NCBI GenBank assembly: GCA_949987565.1
Contig: OX465102.1
Location: 20,727,699-20,791,698, forward strand
Direction: 5' to 3'
DNA: 64,000 nt
From: Luidia sarsii
Lineage: Eukaryota; Echinodermata; Asteroidea; Paxillosida; Luidiidae
Shown: one piece after another, positions 11,957-23,712 of the stretch
How the letters are laid out: each line of letters opens with the position of its first letter
Position numbering within the stretch: position 1 is the stretch's first letter
Position numbers and translations under genes: made by a program
The notes under the pieces: model-generated
The model's database searches: none
Told to the model about the DNA's origin: nothing
Seen by the model: the letters and a program-made list of their open reading frames with translations, nothing else

Positions 11957-11978
11957 GATTGAAATAAGTGATATATTT

Positions 11979-14364
11979 TAGATGGGTCTTGAGATCGGCA
12001 ATCGACTTACAATCAATCCTTTGATTTGAGTGATTTAAAAAAAAAGGGAGGGTGGGGTGGGTACTAGCTCGCGTAAACCAAACTGCGATCGACCAGCCCC
12101 CGTGAAGATTTTACCCAAGCGGCAGGCCGTCTGTAAGATAAGAAGAAATTGGCGGAAATCAACTGCAGGCAATTTGCAGACCCCGTTTTCCCGCGCAGTC
12201 CACGTTGCGCAACCAAAAGCAGATCGGATCACGCCGCCAGAGCCCAACGCGCGCCGAGTGGAATTGGATACGCACTGGGAAATTGGCTGTTTCAATGTGC
12301 GCGGAGTGCCTGCAAGGGGAAGGAGCCGTACTGCATTGTCCGGACGAATAGCACCGTGTATTCCGAAGAGGCAGAATTTCTCCAACAACAAGCATTCCGT
12401 GTTGCTCTTGGTCTGTCAGTTCCCGGCATCTCTGACTTACTTTCAAATACTGGAATCACAATGTATTGAATTTCGGTTCACATCCATTTCCGTGCGCGTG
12501 GTAATCAAGACGGCTGCACTATTCTGTTCGGTTTTACTGTCACAACATTCATTTCCGATAGGGTTTGGACGTCTGAAGATGAATGAGATGAATGGCGGGG
12601 GGATGGGATGTGATGTCTAAGTGAGAGATTCGGAACGAATAACGTTCGTTTCTGTCCTTTTCTTCTTGCGTGTGATGAGGCGAGCAGCAATTAGAGGTGC
12701 TGCTGTCTCAAGTTGTTGTCGTTCGCCTGGGCTCAATCAGAAGAGCGAGACCAGTCACCAGGGCCCACTAACTATAGGAGGTCGACAACATGGGCCCCGT
12801 TCGTTTCTGTCAAGCGGTTTGTGGCTAGCGATCGCGAGGGACCGCCGGGACAGAAGCTGAAAGGCATATGCACACTGAATTAGACATTCGATGAAATGTA
12901 CCGCACATTGGACCACACACAGTGAGAAACACGACAGATGGAGGTTCGTTCCTTTACATAAAAAAAATTCAAAATATTCTCTAATTTCAGTAACTTTACA
13001 GCTGTTCGTTAGAGGAACCAAACCTTTTTCCGGGTTGGGCATAGTGATAGGGTTACCAACTCCATGACTACCAAATGAATCTCGTTTTTTGTCGTTACTT
13101 TTGCTCTACCTGTTAATTCCTATTATTGCAACCTTCATCAAGCATAATGTTAAGGGCCGTATTTTATCTGTAGTGATGTTTTCGTCAGGTCCATGAATCC
13201 AAGTAAAAAAAAGAAAAGGAAAAGCGCTCTTTGCGGGCCAAACTGTTTATGTAGTATATTGTTCCTTTTGTTTAAAGTTTTATATGCGTATTTTATCAGT
13301 ACTGGGGGTAATATGTCTTACTTTTTTTTCTAACATTTATCTATGTACTGATTGTAGTTGCACTTTTATCGTATTGTGTAGTGTGTTTATCATACTTTTA
13401 TTGTGCATTTAATCAAATAATGTCCTCATGTAGTTTTAAGCGGCAGTCCCGATTGATTCTATGACGTAATTATAGATGTCTGTAGGCATATAGCAATACA
13501 GAAGAATTATACATAAGCGTCCTTTAACGTGATACATATCGAGATATTAATTTGCAAACCAGATATCCTTTATCTTCACCCACTCTCCGCCGTAGATTAT
13601 TTTATGCAAGAAGTTAGCGTGATAAGAAATGGTTATTTCGTTGTTAATGATGACGATAAACAAAGAACGATTGGCTAATAGGTCTTCGCAAAAAGCTAAC
13701 GAAGAAGTCATGTATAGTATACTCGTATAATTCTTTTTTCCTACGACCTCTAGTGCACACATCATTATATACACAGGAAACATTCACATAATTTTTTCTG
13801 GGTAATAGCATGCCGATAGTCCAGTCCGATGGAGCTGCCTCGAAGTTTATTAATCATAACATTCATTTTAATGACACATTTCTGTTCTTGTACAATCAAA
13901 GAAATATATTGTTGTAATTCACCTGACCATGCACCCACGGGATTAAAACCCAGAGAAAAAAATCAATGAGCAAAAATTCGGGATAACTTTGTGGCTAGTT
14001 TACGTCGGAAAACCTATGGGAGCAAAAAGACGAAACTGTACCTATGCTTCTGTAATTCGGTTTTATACCTTCCCCGACCTATTTTGGTCTTGACTGGACC
14101 GAGGTCGCAAGCTACAATAGAAGCCCCTGGAGAACACTATTGCCTTTAAACGCAATTGGTTTCCGAGGCGAACTGCCAATAGGCTAGCTAACAGAAAGTT
14201 CCCCAACGTTTTCGCGTCCATTCTCTCAGAGGAATGTAACCAGCCTCTTTATGAAGACGTTTCATTACATTACCAGTACCTGTGTACGTTTATGGTTGGG
14301 GAAGGGAAATGTTTATATTATCTTAAGCAGCTAGTCGAGTCAAGTAATCTCTCAGTGCCAGAGG
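11979..14364. other. No gene recognised
   Basis: 12057-12620 has overlapping open frames on both strands with moderately high GC but no domain I recognise. The rest (12870-14330) is AT-rich with frequent stops. No family repeat is visible. Confidence 0.3.
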
Positions 14365-14417
14365 TCACATAAGGCTATAGGACATAAGGCTAGGCTAGGA
14401 CATAAGGCTAGGATCAT
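14365..14417. repeat. Short tandem repeat (GGACATAAGGCTA)
   Basis: CATAAGGCTA recurs three times within about 50 bp, with partial GGCTA duplications. Confidence 0.6.
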
Positions 14418-14789
14418 TCGATATCAGATATGAGTGTACTGAGCATAGAATTCCCTCGGTGACCGTAGTATTAGTAATGCTGTCCGTCTTGAGCCGTGAG
14501 GAAATGTGGATGAAACGTCTTCGGACTATTCAACCACATGGTCTTAACATCCAGGAGGGAAATGACTAACACCATGCAGCTTTCTGATAATCCTTCTTTT
14601 GTGTTCACTCCTCCACACTTCTCTCTTTGATCTTTCCCCTCTTCTCACTAATCCCTACACTACTCCTTGCCCTTCCCTTTGATCTCTCCCTACCAGCTTT
14701 ACTCTTTGTCCTTTGTTTCTCATCCGTGTCCTATTCACTCTCTTCCCCCCTCCGTCGTGTACATGTATCTGTTTTGTCCTTGTCACTCT

Positions 14790-14828
14790 GCCTTTGAGAA
14801 AGGTCCTGCTAGGATCGAAACGTCCGAC
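14790..14828 (+). ncRNA. Family B hammerhead-like ribozyme motif, single arm
   Basis: It has GCCT, TTGAGAA, an extra A, helix II GGTCC/GGATC with loop TGCTA, then GAAACGTC. There is no inverted partner arm to the left, so this is a monomeric copy. The final helix I strand (CGAC) has diverged from the AGGC seen elsewhere and would pair poorly with GCCT, so activity is doubtful. The tail CCACTAAATT continues as in other B copies. Confidence 0.45.
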
Positions 14829-15455
14829 CCACTAAATTGTTTGATACTTTACTTGTTAACGCTTGACTATAAATATAATTGATATATAGGCCTATAAAAT
14901 TCTTGTTTACTGTTTTCGTCGGGGGTGCAGGTGGAAGTTGAACTACTCGGCCTATTCATCATGAAGAACGCACTTAAACAATTAGTAACACGTTCCTGAA
15001 GAAAGCTAGATAAACTTGATCCAGAAATTAGCAGCAGATATTCGCATCAACGCTGAGCAAGGTTTATCTTATATAATTATTAACAGTGGCTTGTTAGACA
15101 CCGAACTGTTCATTATTTCACTGTCACTATACAGTACCAGAGATTTGTCAACATTGTTGAGTAAACGTACATCCCATTTGGTGATGTATACCATTTAAAC
15201 TAAAAGACACGGCGACTTGCAAAGTATACAATGTACATGCAAGCTACATCTGCGAAATGATAGAGAAGGCAGCAGTGATGGACACAACCAGAGTAATTTA
15301 TTGCAAGAGAAGTGAATGAACACATGTCTATTACAGGAAGAGTGATCACCCTTTTCGTAGTGTTTACATGAGTGGGATGTGTCTGTATATCATGTACGCG
15401 GTGAAATGACTCTTTTACCCTCACGCCCAGAACCCGCGGCAATCCGGAGCCTTGG
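14829..15455. other. No gene recognised
   Basis: AT-rich sequence with short open frames and no match to the other families beyond the family B tail at the left edge. Confidence 0.3.
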
Positions 15456-15575
15456 GGCCGTGTCCGAAACGGGCGTCTAGAGCTAGGTCTAGATTTCCCC
15501 CCTATAGGAAATACACGGAGATGCGAAGACAATAGCCCCTAGCCGTAGCTATGGATGCCCGTTTCGGATACGGCC
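15456..15575. mobile_element. 120-bp miniature inverted-repeat element
   Basis: The left end GGCCGTGTCCGAAACGGGC pairs with the right end, whose reverse complement reads GGCCGTATCCGAAACGGGC. Similarity continues inward through GCTA-GG-CTAG. Non-coding; no second copy in the window. Confidence 0.7.
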
Positions 15576-15954
15576 ATAATTATTTCTAGTTCGTCAGCCC
15601 AGGGGCCAATGTCATAGAGGCGCTTAAGGGCCAACTTTTGCTGAATAAAGCACAAAGAGTCACGTTTCATAGAATTACATTGCCAACCCAAACTTCAATT
15701 TAGTTGTTTCATGCCAAAGTAAAGAAGAGCGGATTACGAGTCAAAAACAATTGACGTCACATCGCAGTTCGGTTTGCAATCCTGTTTACACAAGGAAGAC
15801 TGTTCCTGCTTAGCAGATTTTCACACTTAAGCTTTCTTCCCGAAGGATTTTCTTCGTCATCATCAAGCACAAGCACATGTGAGCAGTGACGATGATTTCC
15901 TAAATGAAGATGGTGAAAACGTCCGCTTTTGATGGACGATGTATCAGTCCCGCT

Positions 15955-16303
15955 TTAAAGGCCCACACAACAGTGTTAAAGGTCAAAAGATTGCCACAGT
16001 TTGTGTGTTAAACCATAAAACATTTAAAAAGAAGCAATACTGCGAATGTTTTAGCTCAAATGGTATGTGAGAAAGTAGACAAAGGCAAACAAAGTCACGG
16101 TTTACGCACCGTTCTGTAGTATAAGAAATAGTTTATTACTCGCGAGAAGAAAAAAATATTTGTCGATGTTTGAATGAACATTTCTCGAGAAGTACAACAT
16201 CCCGAGGATTCCATCATGACCATCATACAAACTGTGTAAATTAGAAGGAAATCTGTGGACATCGATGCTTTCCCATCTTCCCAATGTTGCATTGGGCCTT
16301 TAA
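15955..16303. mobile_element. MITE family D (TTAA-ended), full-length copy
   Basis: Both ends carry TTAA. The left end reads TTAAAGGCCCACACAACA and the right end CAATGTTGCATTGGGCCTTT. These form an imperfect terminal inverted repeat of about 20 bp, and the TTAA is the likely target-site duplication, as in piggyBac-type insertion. The interior has no coding sequence. It is alignable with three other copies in the window. Confidence 0.78.
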
Positions 16304-17267
16304 TGGAACTGCAGGCAAGCCTGTTGAAGGTTGCCGGGTGACAGCCGTAGTGCATGGGCCCTTCCCAACGCGGACTCGTCTATCCTTACCTTCATGGTCT
16401 GTGGCTCGACGCTCTCGTGATTGCTATAATTATGTCCGCCAACAACCTCAGGCACACACACCTGAGGAACGATTCGCATCAAGGCGCCAATTACATCGTC
16501 CCCGCACCAAGGAAACTGATTTTTCCCCGCTCATTCTCAGTCAATGGGACTTAAGGGGATCGTCAACCAAAGTCGCCCAATAATAACCAATTGTTGATAT
16601 AACCAACTGTCTCTCGTGCGTTTCTGTGGAAAAGGCAGATGGTGATGGTGCTTGTGCCTGTGCCCATCTCTCAACCATTAAGGCTTGAAAGCTTTCAAAT
16701 AAAAAGCAAAATCGCTCTCGTAAATCATTAGCCTATATACAGGTACCTAGGCCTATAGGTAAAGTTAAACAGCAAATTCTGGTCCCCTACCAAGCCCTGA
16801 ACGATCATTTATAATAGCTGTTTCTCGCTTTGCTGCTTTCACAGAATATGCAAGCGAGGGACCGAAATGTAGCTCATAAAACAGAAGGATTTTCCTTCTC
16901 GTTTCAAGAATCACCGTCATGGAATTGTGTACAAATAAATCCGAGTTGATTGTTTGTGTTTGTAAAATGTATCACAATTCACCCGGCTGCATAGTATCGA
17001 TATTATATCACTGCTTGGGTCGCCGCATTATAAATAGTACCAAGCCAGATCAAAAGGGAAATGCAGTCTTGAAGTATCTATAGCTAGATATTAGTCACGA
17101 TAAATTGATTTTTATTTTGTTAAGCGATCCCGAAGGAGATTCCAGGCGTTCGGTAGGGTCCATCTGTTGGGCAAAGTGGAGTTTGAATTGCCACGCACAT
17201 GGGAGCACTTAAAAAAGAAGGATTCACCCAGGAGAGATGACGGTCGAATCATTACTACCCTAACGCC
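16304..17267. other. No gene recognised
   Basis: Mixed-composition sequence. It has one TAGGCCTA octamer at 16748 and short open frames with no recognised domain. Confidence 0.3.
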
Positions 17268-17770
17268 CTCCCTTCCCTCTCCGTCTCTACCTTCATCGCT
17301 CTCTCAATCTCTCAATCTCCCCCTCCCTCTCTCCCTCTCTCCCTCCCTTTCTCCCTCACCCCCTCTCTCCCTCTCTCCCTCTCTTCCTCTCTCAATTTCT
17401 CCGTCTCTCCCTCTCCCCCTCTCTCCCTCTTCCTCTCTCTCTTTCTCCCTCTCTTCCTCCCCTCCTCTCTTTCTCCCCTCCTCTCTCCCTCCCCCTCTCT
17501 CCCTCTCTCCCTCTCTTCCTCCCTCACTCACTCCCTTCCCCTCTTACCCCCTCTCCCTTCCTCCCTCTCTCCCTCTCCGCAGCTCTCCCTCTCTCCCTCT
17601 CTCCCTCTCTCCCTCTCTCCCTCTCTCCCTCTCTCCCTTTCTCTCTCTCTCTATTTCTCTATCTCTCTATCTCTGCCCCCTCTCTCCCACCTCTCTCTCT
17701 CCCTCTCTCACTGTCTATCTCCCTCGAGGCCTACCTCTCCCTCTCCCTCTGTCATTCTCTCTCTCTCGCG
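17268..17770. repeat. Pyrimidine-rich low-complexity tract (CCCTCTCT)n
   Basis: Almost every plus-strand base is C or T for about 500 bp, built of CTCC/CTCT/CCCT units. The long Ser/Pro/Leu-rich frames across it are composition artefacts. Confidence 0.95.
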
Positions 17771-18493
17771 TCTCCTTATTTTCTGGTAAATGCCAGATGC
17801 CAATCATACCCCGGAGGCCTTTGGGGGAAGATTTGGCGCAGTTCGCACCGACTCGTCTCCTCCTCGTGCTTCGGAGGGGTTGGAGGAATTTTGTCAGGAT
17901 TCTAAGCCCACCTCGAGTGTCGTCTTCCAATCGATTCGGCGCATTGACTTTTCCCTCTCTTCCCTCGGCCAGGATTACACGCGATCACCAATAAAATGTC
18001 TGTTTCCCTGCTTCTGAGAGCTGCAAATTCTTTTCGAGTCTTGGAGCCATCTCCCAAATTCAGCGAGGCAGTGTGATTTTTTTAAAAAGCTTTTGCTGGG
18101 TTCTCGTGAAGGGAATGGTTGTTTTGCAAAGAAAAAAGATCATAGGTATATAGGCAAGCCAGCAACACCGATCGAAATCAAAATTGTTGAACTAGATTTG
18201 TTTACAGCCGTCTGATGCAGTAGAATATAACTATTTCATGACCCGTCAGCTCAACCACCAAAGCAATTTTTATCGGGTTTGTTTTCTTCAATAAAATGTT
18301 GCCTTGTACCAGAATTGTGCATGTCGATACCAACAGAACTTTATAATCTTGTTTTGTTTTATTTAAAGTGCTTACATTGATAAAAGGACGCAACATTAAT
18401 TTCAGTTTTCATCCATCCGCGTAGTTCGTAAAGCAATTATTTTTTTTGGACGGGCAGTTCCTTATCGTTTGATATGTTGCATTACCAACCAGA
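17771..18493. other. No gene recognised
   Basis: Short overlapping frames at 17790-18017 follow the pyrimidine tract, but no domain or start context supports them. The rest is AT-rich. Confidence 0.3.
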
Positions 18494-18958
18494 TATGTGA
18501 CCCGGCACAGCATAATGAGGAATAACTCCCACTTTTGAGATTTTGAGATTTTCTAATGATGTGAAAGAGTATATCATTAGCTTTCGAATGCCAACATTAT
18601 TTCCGTGTGAACATTGTTATAAAATAATAGTAAATAGTACTTCGCTCGTCCATTTGGCACCAGACACAATATAGCAGCACCAGTCTAACTCCTCGAAAGC
18701 GGCCATTCAAAAAGGCAGGAACTTTACATTTTTATGAAAACAGTACACAAACACTCCCCCGAAATCCTCGTTTTTTTTTCAACATTTAGAGACGGATTTC
18801 GGAAAAATCCTTTTGACATAACATCTTCCAATACATTAAATTTCCGGGAAAACAAATTGATTTTTAATCGAATTGAGAAGATACTTTGACTTCAGGCGTT
18901 GTTTACTGGAAAAGTGTTTTGGTGGGATATTCCTCATGTCGCTGTGCCGGGTCACATA
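18494..18958. mobile_element. TIR element family E, complete copy
   Basis: The termini are TATGTGACCCGGCACAGC and its inverted partner ending GCTGTGCCGGGTCACATA. The arms extend inward through ATGAGGAATA for about 30 bp. At 465 bp it is longer than the deleted copy at 4379-4616. The TA at each end may be a target duplication. No transposase is present. Confidence 0.8.
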
Positions 18959-19334
18959 TGGCCTACCTATTGCACACGGCAGTCTCGTATCGACGGCGGG
19001 TGAGCTCCGACGGAAGACTATAGCCGGAGGCACCGTCTTTCCGTGGAGCGCTATCACCGACAACGCCCCCGGCCAGCCCAACAAACGCCAACGCGTTTCC
19101 CTTAACACGTGCTGGTGTCAGTGACGCCATTAAGTTCTAATGAATGCCGACTGCGCCCATCTGCTTCCTACTGATGAGGTGCGTCAGGTTAATCGGCGTA
19201 GGCCTGTTCCCTCGCAAGAAGAAACATCCCGGTTTGTCTTAATACCGCCGAAGGTCGTGCATCTACGTCGGCCGATAGAACTGTTAACAGACGTAAATGT
19301 ATCTGCCGGCCGTAAGCTCTCTTTAATACCGGTG

Positions 19335-19490
19335 GCAAGTAATTCAATGAGGGTTTGCCCTACTCGACATGATAAGCGCTGGATGCATGCTCAGTGTTTT
19401 GACCGATTGCCTGCGGGCAGTTCGGGCGGAATTCGAACCCACGACTCCTGCTTTCTACTATATAGTAGTGCAGACTTCGTTGAGGTCGTG
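19335..19490 (-). mobile_element. tRNA-derived SINE family T2, diverged copy
   Basis: On the minus strand a tRNA-like head ends in CGTGGGTTCGAATTCCGCCC (19424-19443) and runs into a body with TCAGTG-type and TTATCATGTCGAGTAGG motifs shared with 21670-21850, 30590-30740 and 37500-37795. The D arm is decayed, so it is not a functional tRNA gene. Confidence 0.65.
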
Positions 19491-19742
19491 GTGCGGATTT
19501 GCATTTGCATAGTGGCGGGTAACGCAGTGCATCTATACATATGGAAAGTAGTTTCAATTTACGGAAACAGGTCAGCACGATGTACATAGTGGCCACAGCT
19601 TCATGCAAAATACATACTCAAGTGTAGATGTTGTTGACGTACAAACGTGGTTTATGGTGACGATGTTACGAATTACTCATAGCCTTGTGATTTCGAAGTC
19701 CTGAATCAAAGGTGAAAAGCAAACAAATAGCCAACGGCCTAT

Positions 19743-19858
19743 TTGATACGACTTGAAGGTTTGCCTGGTGGAAGTACCAAGTGGACGTTTTGCAGTGACA
19801 CCACGTATACGCATCTCCTCTGGGAAGGAGTGCGTGGCTCTTGTCAGATCTTCAGAAA
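19743..19858 (-). mobile_element. Family A fragment
   Basis: It has GACTTGAAGGTTTGCCTGGT, then GCAGTGACACC and GGAAGGAGTGCGTGGCTC, in the same order as the family A copy at 28971. The hairpin core containing the ribozyme motif is missing. Confidence 0.65.
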
Positions 19859-20943
19859 CTATACCATTTCATCCTTATCTGTAACGTCATGTAACATAAT
19901 CGGTGTCGACTGCCGCATGGCCTTTGCATTCATCCAAGGTTTGTGTTTGTCATTGCCTGCGCAATCTTTTCTTCCATACCATTCTGTTTCTGGTCTTGGC
20001 CCATTGTAGTCGATGGTCTGAGGACATTCGACTAAGTGGTAACCTTTAATGGTGTACAGGCCCTGCCGATGAATTAGACGCAACCCAACACAAGGCTTTT
20101 TACATCCAATGCCTCAATGGTGATGTGAACATGTTTAGCGAGTGCCGCATAAATGGATGTTATTATACTGTGCAGTGTGACTGCAGACGATTATTCCTCC
20201 CGTGTTCCAACCGTGGCTTGACAACACTCGTGTTCATGATTTCGTGAAAGAAAGCCGAGCTCGATCGTTTCTGACCTTCGCGTCCTGATAGTTTGTGCGT
20301 AAATGGAGAGGTTTTTCCCCCTCAATCTGGTAAATCGGTTTAGGCCTAAGCTTTTGTGCTTCAAGGCGCCTCTTTGTAGATTGCAGGTCATTGATGGCGA
20401 TATGGAGTGAGGTTTCGAGAGGTTTACAATTCTCAGTGACGAATGGTTATTGATCTTCATGGTGACATGTTTCCATTTGGATCAGCCGTAGGTCCGTTTG
20501 TTTACGTTTTGCTCATTTATCTTACCACTTACATATTATACAACCATCCACATTTGGCAATAGCGGCATCGTGCGACATACCTATAACGGTTGATTTGCT
20601 CCCTGTTCTCGTGCGTGACGTGTCGACTGACCGCAAACAGTCGTCCGTCATTACATTTATGTATGGATGTTGGTTTTTTTTTTCTACCGGTGATCTGGGT
20701 TAGAGAGGGGAGGGGTTACCCCTGTGGGGCAGAAATCATTGACAAGTCACGACACGAGATTTGGCGAGGAGTGTTGCCAGTCTGGCGGAACTGATTCGAG
20801 ATATGAGCAGGTGTGAAGGCCCGCCTCGCAGGCCGATGCAGGGGGGAGGGAGGGGGTGCAGAGTTGGCGGAGGGCGGGGAAGGTTTTTTCCGTCCCCTGG
20901 GGAGGAAATAAATGAAGGCAGTCGTCCTGACTCGTAGGAAATA
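19859..20943. other. No gene recognised
   Basis: Open frames of 60-90 codons on both strands lack any domain. GT-rich and G-rich patches occur near 20670-20890. No family repeat is visible. Confidence 0.3.
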
Positions 20944-21177
20944 ATAGACCGATTACGCGACCGATGTTTACATGCCGTCCGTGACTTATAGTGGGTATTT
21001 TTTTTTCATCTCATTTGGTACAGAGCAGGAGTGAACATGAGCAAAGATGACTATCATATTGTGCACATTCTTCTGTGTATACGTTTCCATCGCTGCTCTG
21101 TGCCAAATGAGATGAAAAAGTACACACTATTATGTCGTGTGATTGCATGACAACAGTGGTCGCGCAATCGGTCTATA
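20944..21177. mobile_element. TIR element family G
   Basis: The left end TAGACCGATTACGCGACC pairs with the right end, whose reverse complement is TAGACCGATTGCGCGACC. A strong inner inverted repeat pairs TTTTTCATCTCATTTGGTAC with GTGCCAAATGAGATGAAAAA. It is about 234 bp and non-coding. Confidence 0.75.
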
Positions 21178-21196
21178 GAGAGGTGCACAGCTTAAC

Positions 21197-21440
21197 ATAG
21201 GCCGTTTACGAAATGAAGGCTTAGGCTCGGGCTTAGGCTTCGGTCATATTTATCTTACACGTTAACATTTCACAGGCATCTAGAAACAAGCGTTTGGCCC
21301 CAGTTTCTAGGTTAACACTCTGTACCTATCAAGCCAACAAACATTCAAATTAGGAAACAAACCACAATCTGGATTTTCAGATTTTGCCAGACGGAGACGA
21401 AGCCTATAGCCCGAGCCTAAGTCTTCATTTCGTAAACGAC
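21197..21440. mobile_element. TIR element family C, near-complete copy
   Basis: It begins ATAGGCCGTTTACGAAATGA and ends with an inverted partner (TCATTTCGTAAACG). The terminal repeats are about 45 bp and include GGCTTAGGCTCGGGCT. Related copies lie at 38888, 40525 and 55050. Non-coding, about 244 bp; every copy has TA just before GGCC at its left end. Confidence 0.8.
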
Positions 21441-21669
21441 GAAACCCCTCCAAATAAACAATGATAAAAATCCGAAAGATTGTTTTTAATAAGGCACGTT
21501 TGTCGGAGGAAGCACGGGATGAACAATGATAAGGATATAGCTATAAAATAACAAACTATTCCCTCTCGCCCCTTTCACAGACCGTCGCATTATTTTGTGA
21601 TTTCCTGTGACTTGGCATTTGTGTTGGTGGTCAATGTGGCTAAAGAATTGTAATGCAAGCTCCATGAAC

Positions 21670-21850
21670 TGCACTTAATTCAACGAGGGTTTGCCTTGCA
21701 CGACGTGATAAGGAACAGAGTGCTCAGTGCTTTGCCCGATGGCTGATGAAAAAAAGTACATGTATCAAACAGATCGGGCGGGATTCGAACCCTGGACTCC
21801 TGCTTACTAGTGCAGACGTCTTGACCGCTTGACAGCTTGAGCTTGTCGAG
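21670..21850 (-). mobile_element. tRNA-derived SINE family T2
   Basis: The plus strand shows TTTGCCTTGCACGACGTGAT, then GTGCTCAGTGCTTTGCCCGA, then GGCGGGATTCGAACCCTGGA (a B box read on the minus strand), and then ACTAGTGCAGACGTCTTGAC. It matches the other T2 copies. The terminal tRNA stem is decayed. Confidence 0.68.
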
Positions 21851-22183
21851 GTAGTACGGCGGATTCGAATTATTTATAGCGTTGCATCATAGATACATGT
21901 ATAACATAATTATTTGTAACGTAGAACTGCACTTAACTGTACTTTAAAGCAAAGACCGTGTGCTTATTAACCTGAAATGCCCGGCGGGAATTCAAGCACC
22001 TTGGCGCGTGTGTGTGTGTGACTATTGGCTACACAATCATTAAAACGGGGCAAGTTGTAATATCGGGAAATAAAAATTGCGATTTTATCTATACAGTAGG
22101 TAAATATGTTCGAGACAGTCCAATCCGATAAGTTAACACCGGTTATTTGTTTAAACACATGAAACCCTTACCTGGATAGTGAA

Positions 22184-22760
22184 TTAAAGGGTTTGTGCAA
22201 TAAAAAAATGTATTACTTAAATCCATGCTACAGAACTATTTTGCAATGCTACCAACAATCAAACTGCTTTTAACACTCATTCTGGGGGTGTTTTAGATTC
22301 TTATGCTAATGAGAATTTTGATATTCATGAGCAAATCTGTGATGTCATCACAAGGTCATGCAACAGAAACTCAATTGGTTGTGTACAAACGTTTCTGAAC
22401 ATTTCTGATTATTCCTGCAGGCCTAGCCTATCCCTAAACCTGATGATCTACTGCCAAAATGTATGCTTCATAATCATTTAGAGAAGGAGTTTTTCATTAA
22501 ACCTAACCCAGAGGTATTAATTTGCAGTTTAAAAGTTAATGTTTTGCTTATGGTTTTTTTAAACGGTGGGTTCCTGACATGACCTTACAATAGCACCCTC
22601 ATTTTTATAAGGATATTTTTAAAGGTAATAAAAGATCACAAATTTCTGACGCCTCTTAGAAAAAGAAGCTTGCCAATAATTATATTTGAACACTTCAGAT
22701 CCCTAGATGACAGGAGAAAAAATGAGCTTGACTGTGATATATATTGCACAGACCCTTTAA
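22184..22760. mobile_element. TTAA-flanked inverted-repeat element
   Basis: The left end TTAAAGGGTTTGTGCAAT pairs with the right end, whose reverse complement is TTAAAGGGTCTGTGCAAT (17 of 18 identical). Both include TTAA, a typical piggyBac-type target duplication. The 577-bp interior has no recognisable transposase. The end pattern (TTAA-AGG) resembles family D. Confidence 0.62.
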
Positions 22761-23594
22761 GGGTGAACAGCCAAACGCCATTTGAAATGCCGCGTCTGGA
22801 TAACAGTATACTAAGCCGTTTCTTGGATCAGCCAATAGCTAGGTGTTTAGGCCCCACCTGAAAATGCATAGCCCCTTTAAATCCCTAAAAATATCGCACA
22901 GACTGAGGCGTTGCGCTTGCTGAACTTGCTCTACCAGTACCAGGGAAAGACTTATCATGGCGAGCTGGCATGAAACGATGAGCTGGCATGTTTCCCTCTC
23001 CATGAAATCGGCACCTGGTGCATTCAAATCTCTGGGTAACTATCTGGCTGCATCTTGCACCAATCAAAGACGGTTCGATCGTAATGGGAAAGAATTAAGA
23101 TTGTGCAGCGTCCGCAAAGCGTGGGAGCAGCGGTCGTGGCAATTACATTCAGATCCGGTCACCTGGCCACTCTCGGGCGCTTTAAAACTCACGGCTATGA
23201 TAGGCTTATAAATGTCTCCGAGACGCCAGGCGGTGGCTTGGTGTAATTGATAGGCCAGGTAATGTGCTCTGCCGGCTGTCCTCAAGTGCTTTCTATTTTG
23301 GTGTGCATGCTGTCTGGAGGGCGGAGGTGGTGGTAGTGGTGGTGTCGATGGTATAGCCAGGCAGATGGCTCGGTCAACCATGCACGGCCCTGGCGTCGGA
23401 GTTGTGTTTCCGAGTTCGTCTTCACTCCCGGTCTCATTATAACTCGAGCCTCGCCGGTCACAGGTATTATTATCAGTATCCGCCAAAGGTCTTGGCGACT
23501 ATAGGGAAAAGGGAGAAGATGTACTGGATTTCCTCAATCACTGCCAATTACCATCATCGCCTTCAAGTTCGAGTAAATTACCCTCATTTCTAAA
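22761..23594. other. No gene recognised
   Basis: A 140-codon minus-strand open frame at 23064-23486 would begin with TTG, has a proline-rich patch and no known domain. I do not call it a gene. Confidence 0.3.
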
Positions 23595-23623
23595 ACCATT
23601 TGTTTTGTCATTAAATTTAATGG

Positions 23624-23662
23624 GCCTGACGTTTCGATCCTAGCAGGACCTTTCTCAAAGGC
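23624..23662 (-). ncRNA. Hammerhead-like ribozyme motif, family B (left arm, best match to local consensus)
   Basis: Read on the minus strand: helix I GCCT; core TTGAGAA with an extra A; helix II GGTCC/GGATC closing loop TGCTA; GAA; helix III ACGT; cleavage-site C; helix I partner AGGC. Helix I is 4 bp and helix II 5 bp with one wobble. Known hammerheads have CUGANGA in the core. Here C3 is U and G8 is A, which keeps the 3-8 Watson-Crick pair. Catalysis is untested. Confidence 0.55.
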
Positions 23663-23669
23663 AGAGAAA

Positions 23670-23712
23670 GCCTTTGAGAAAGGTCCTGCTATATAGGATC
23701 GAAACGTCAGCC
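23670..23712 (+). ncRNA. Hammerhead-like ribozyme motif, family B (right arm, enlarged helix II loop)
   Basis: Same layout as the left arm on the opposite strand, with loop TGCTATATA in place of TGCTA. The helix I partner is AGCC rather than AGGC, leaving only two good pairs next to the core. It is probably weaker than the left arm. Confidence 0.45.

Noticed and set aside
12057..12620. 187-codon plus-strand frame
   Set aside because: No domain, overlapping frames on both strands of similar length, and no coding bias that I can see.
17167..17994. 275-codon Ser/Pro/Leu-rich frame
   Set aside because: Most of it is translation of the pyrimidine tract; the same is true of frames at 48486-49204, 49183-50022, 54280-54663 and 57659-58505.
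23064..23486. 140-codon minus-strand frame with a proline run
   Set aside because: It would have to start at TTG. It has no domain and no neighbouring gene signals.
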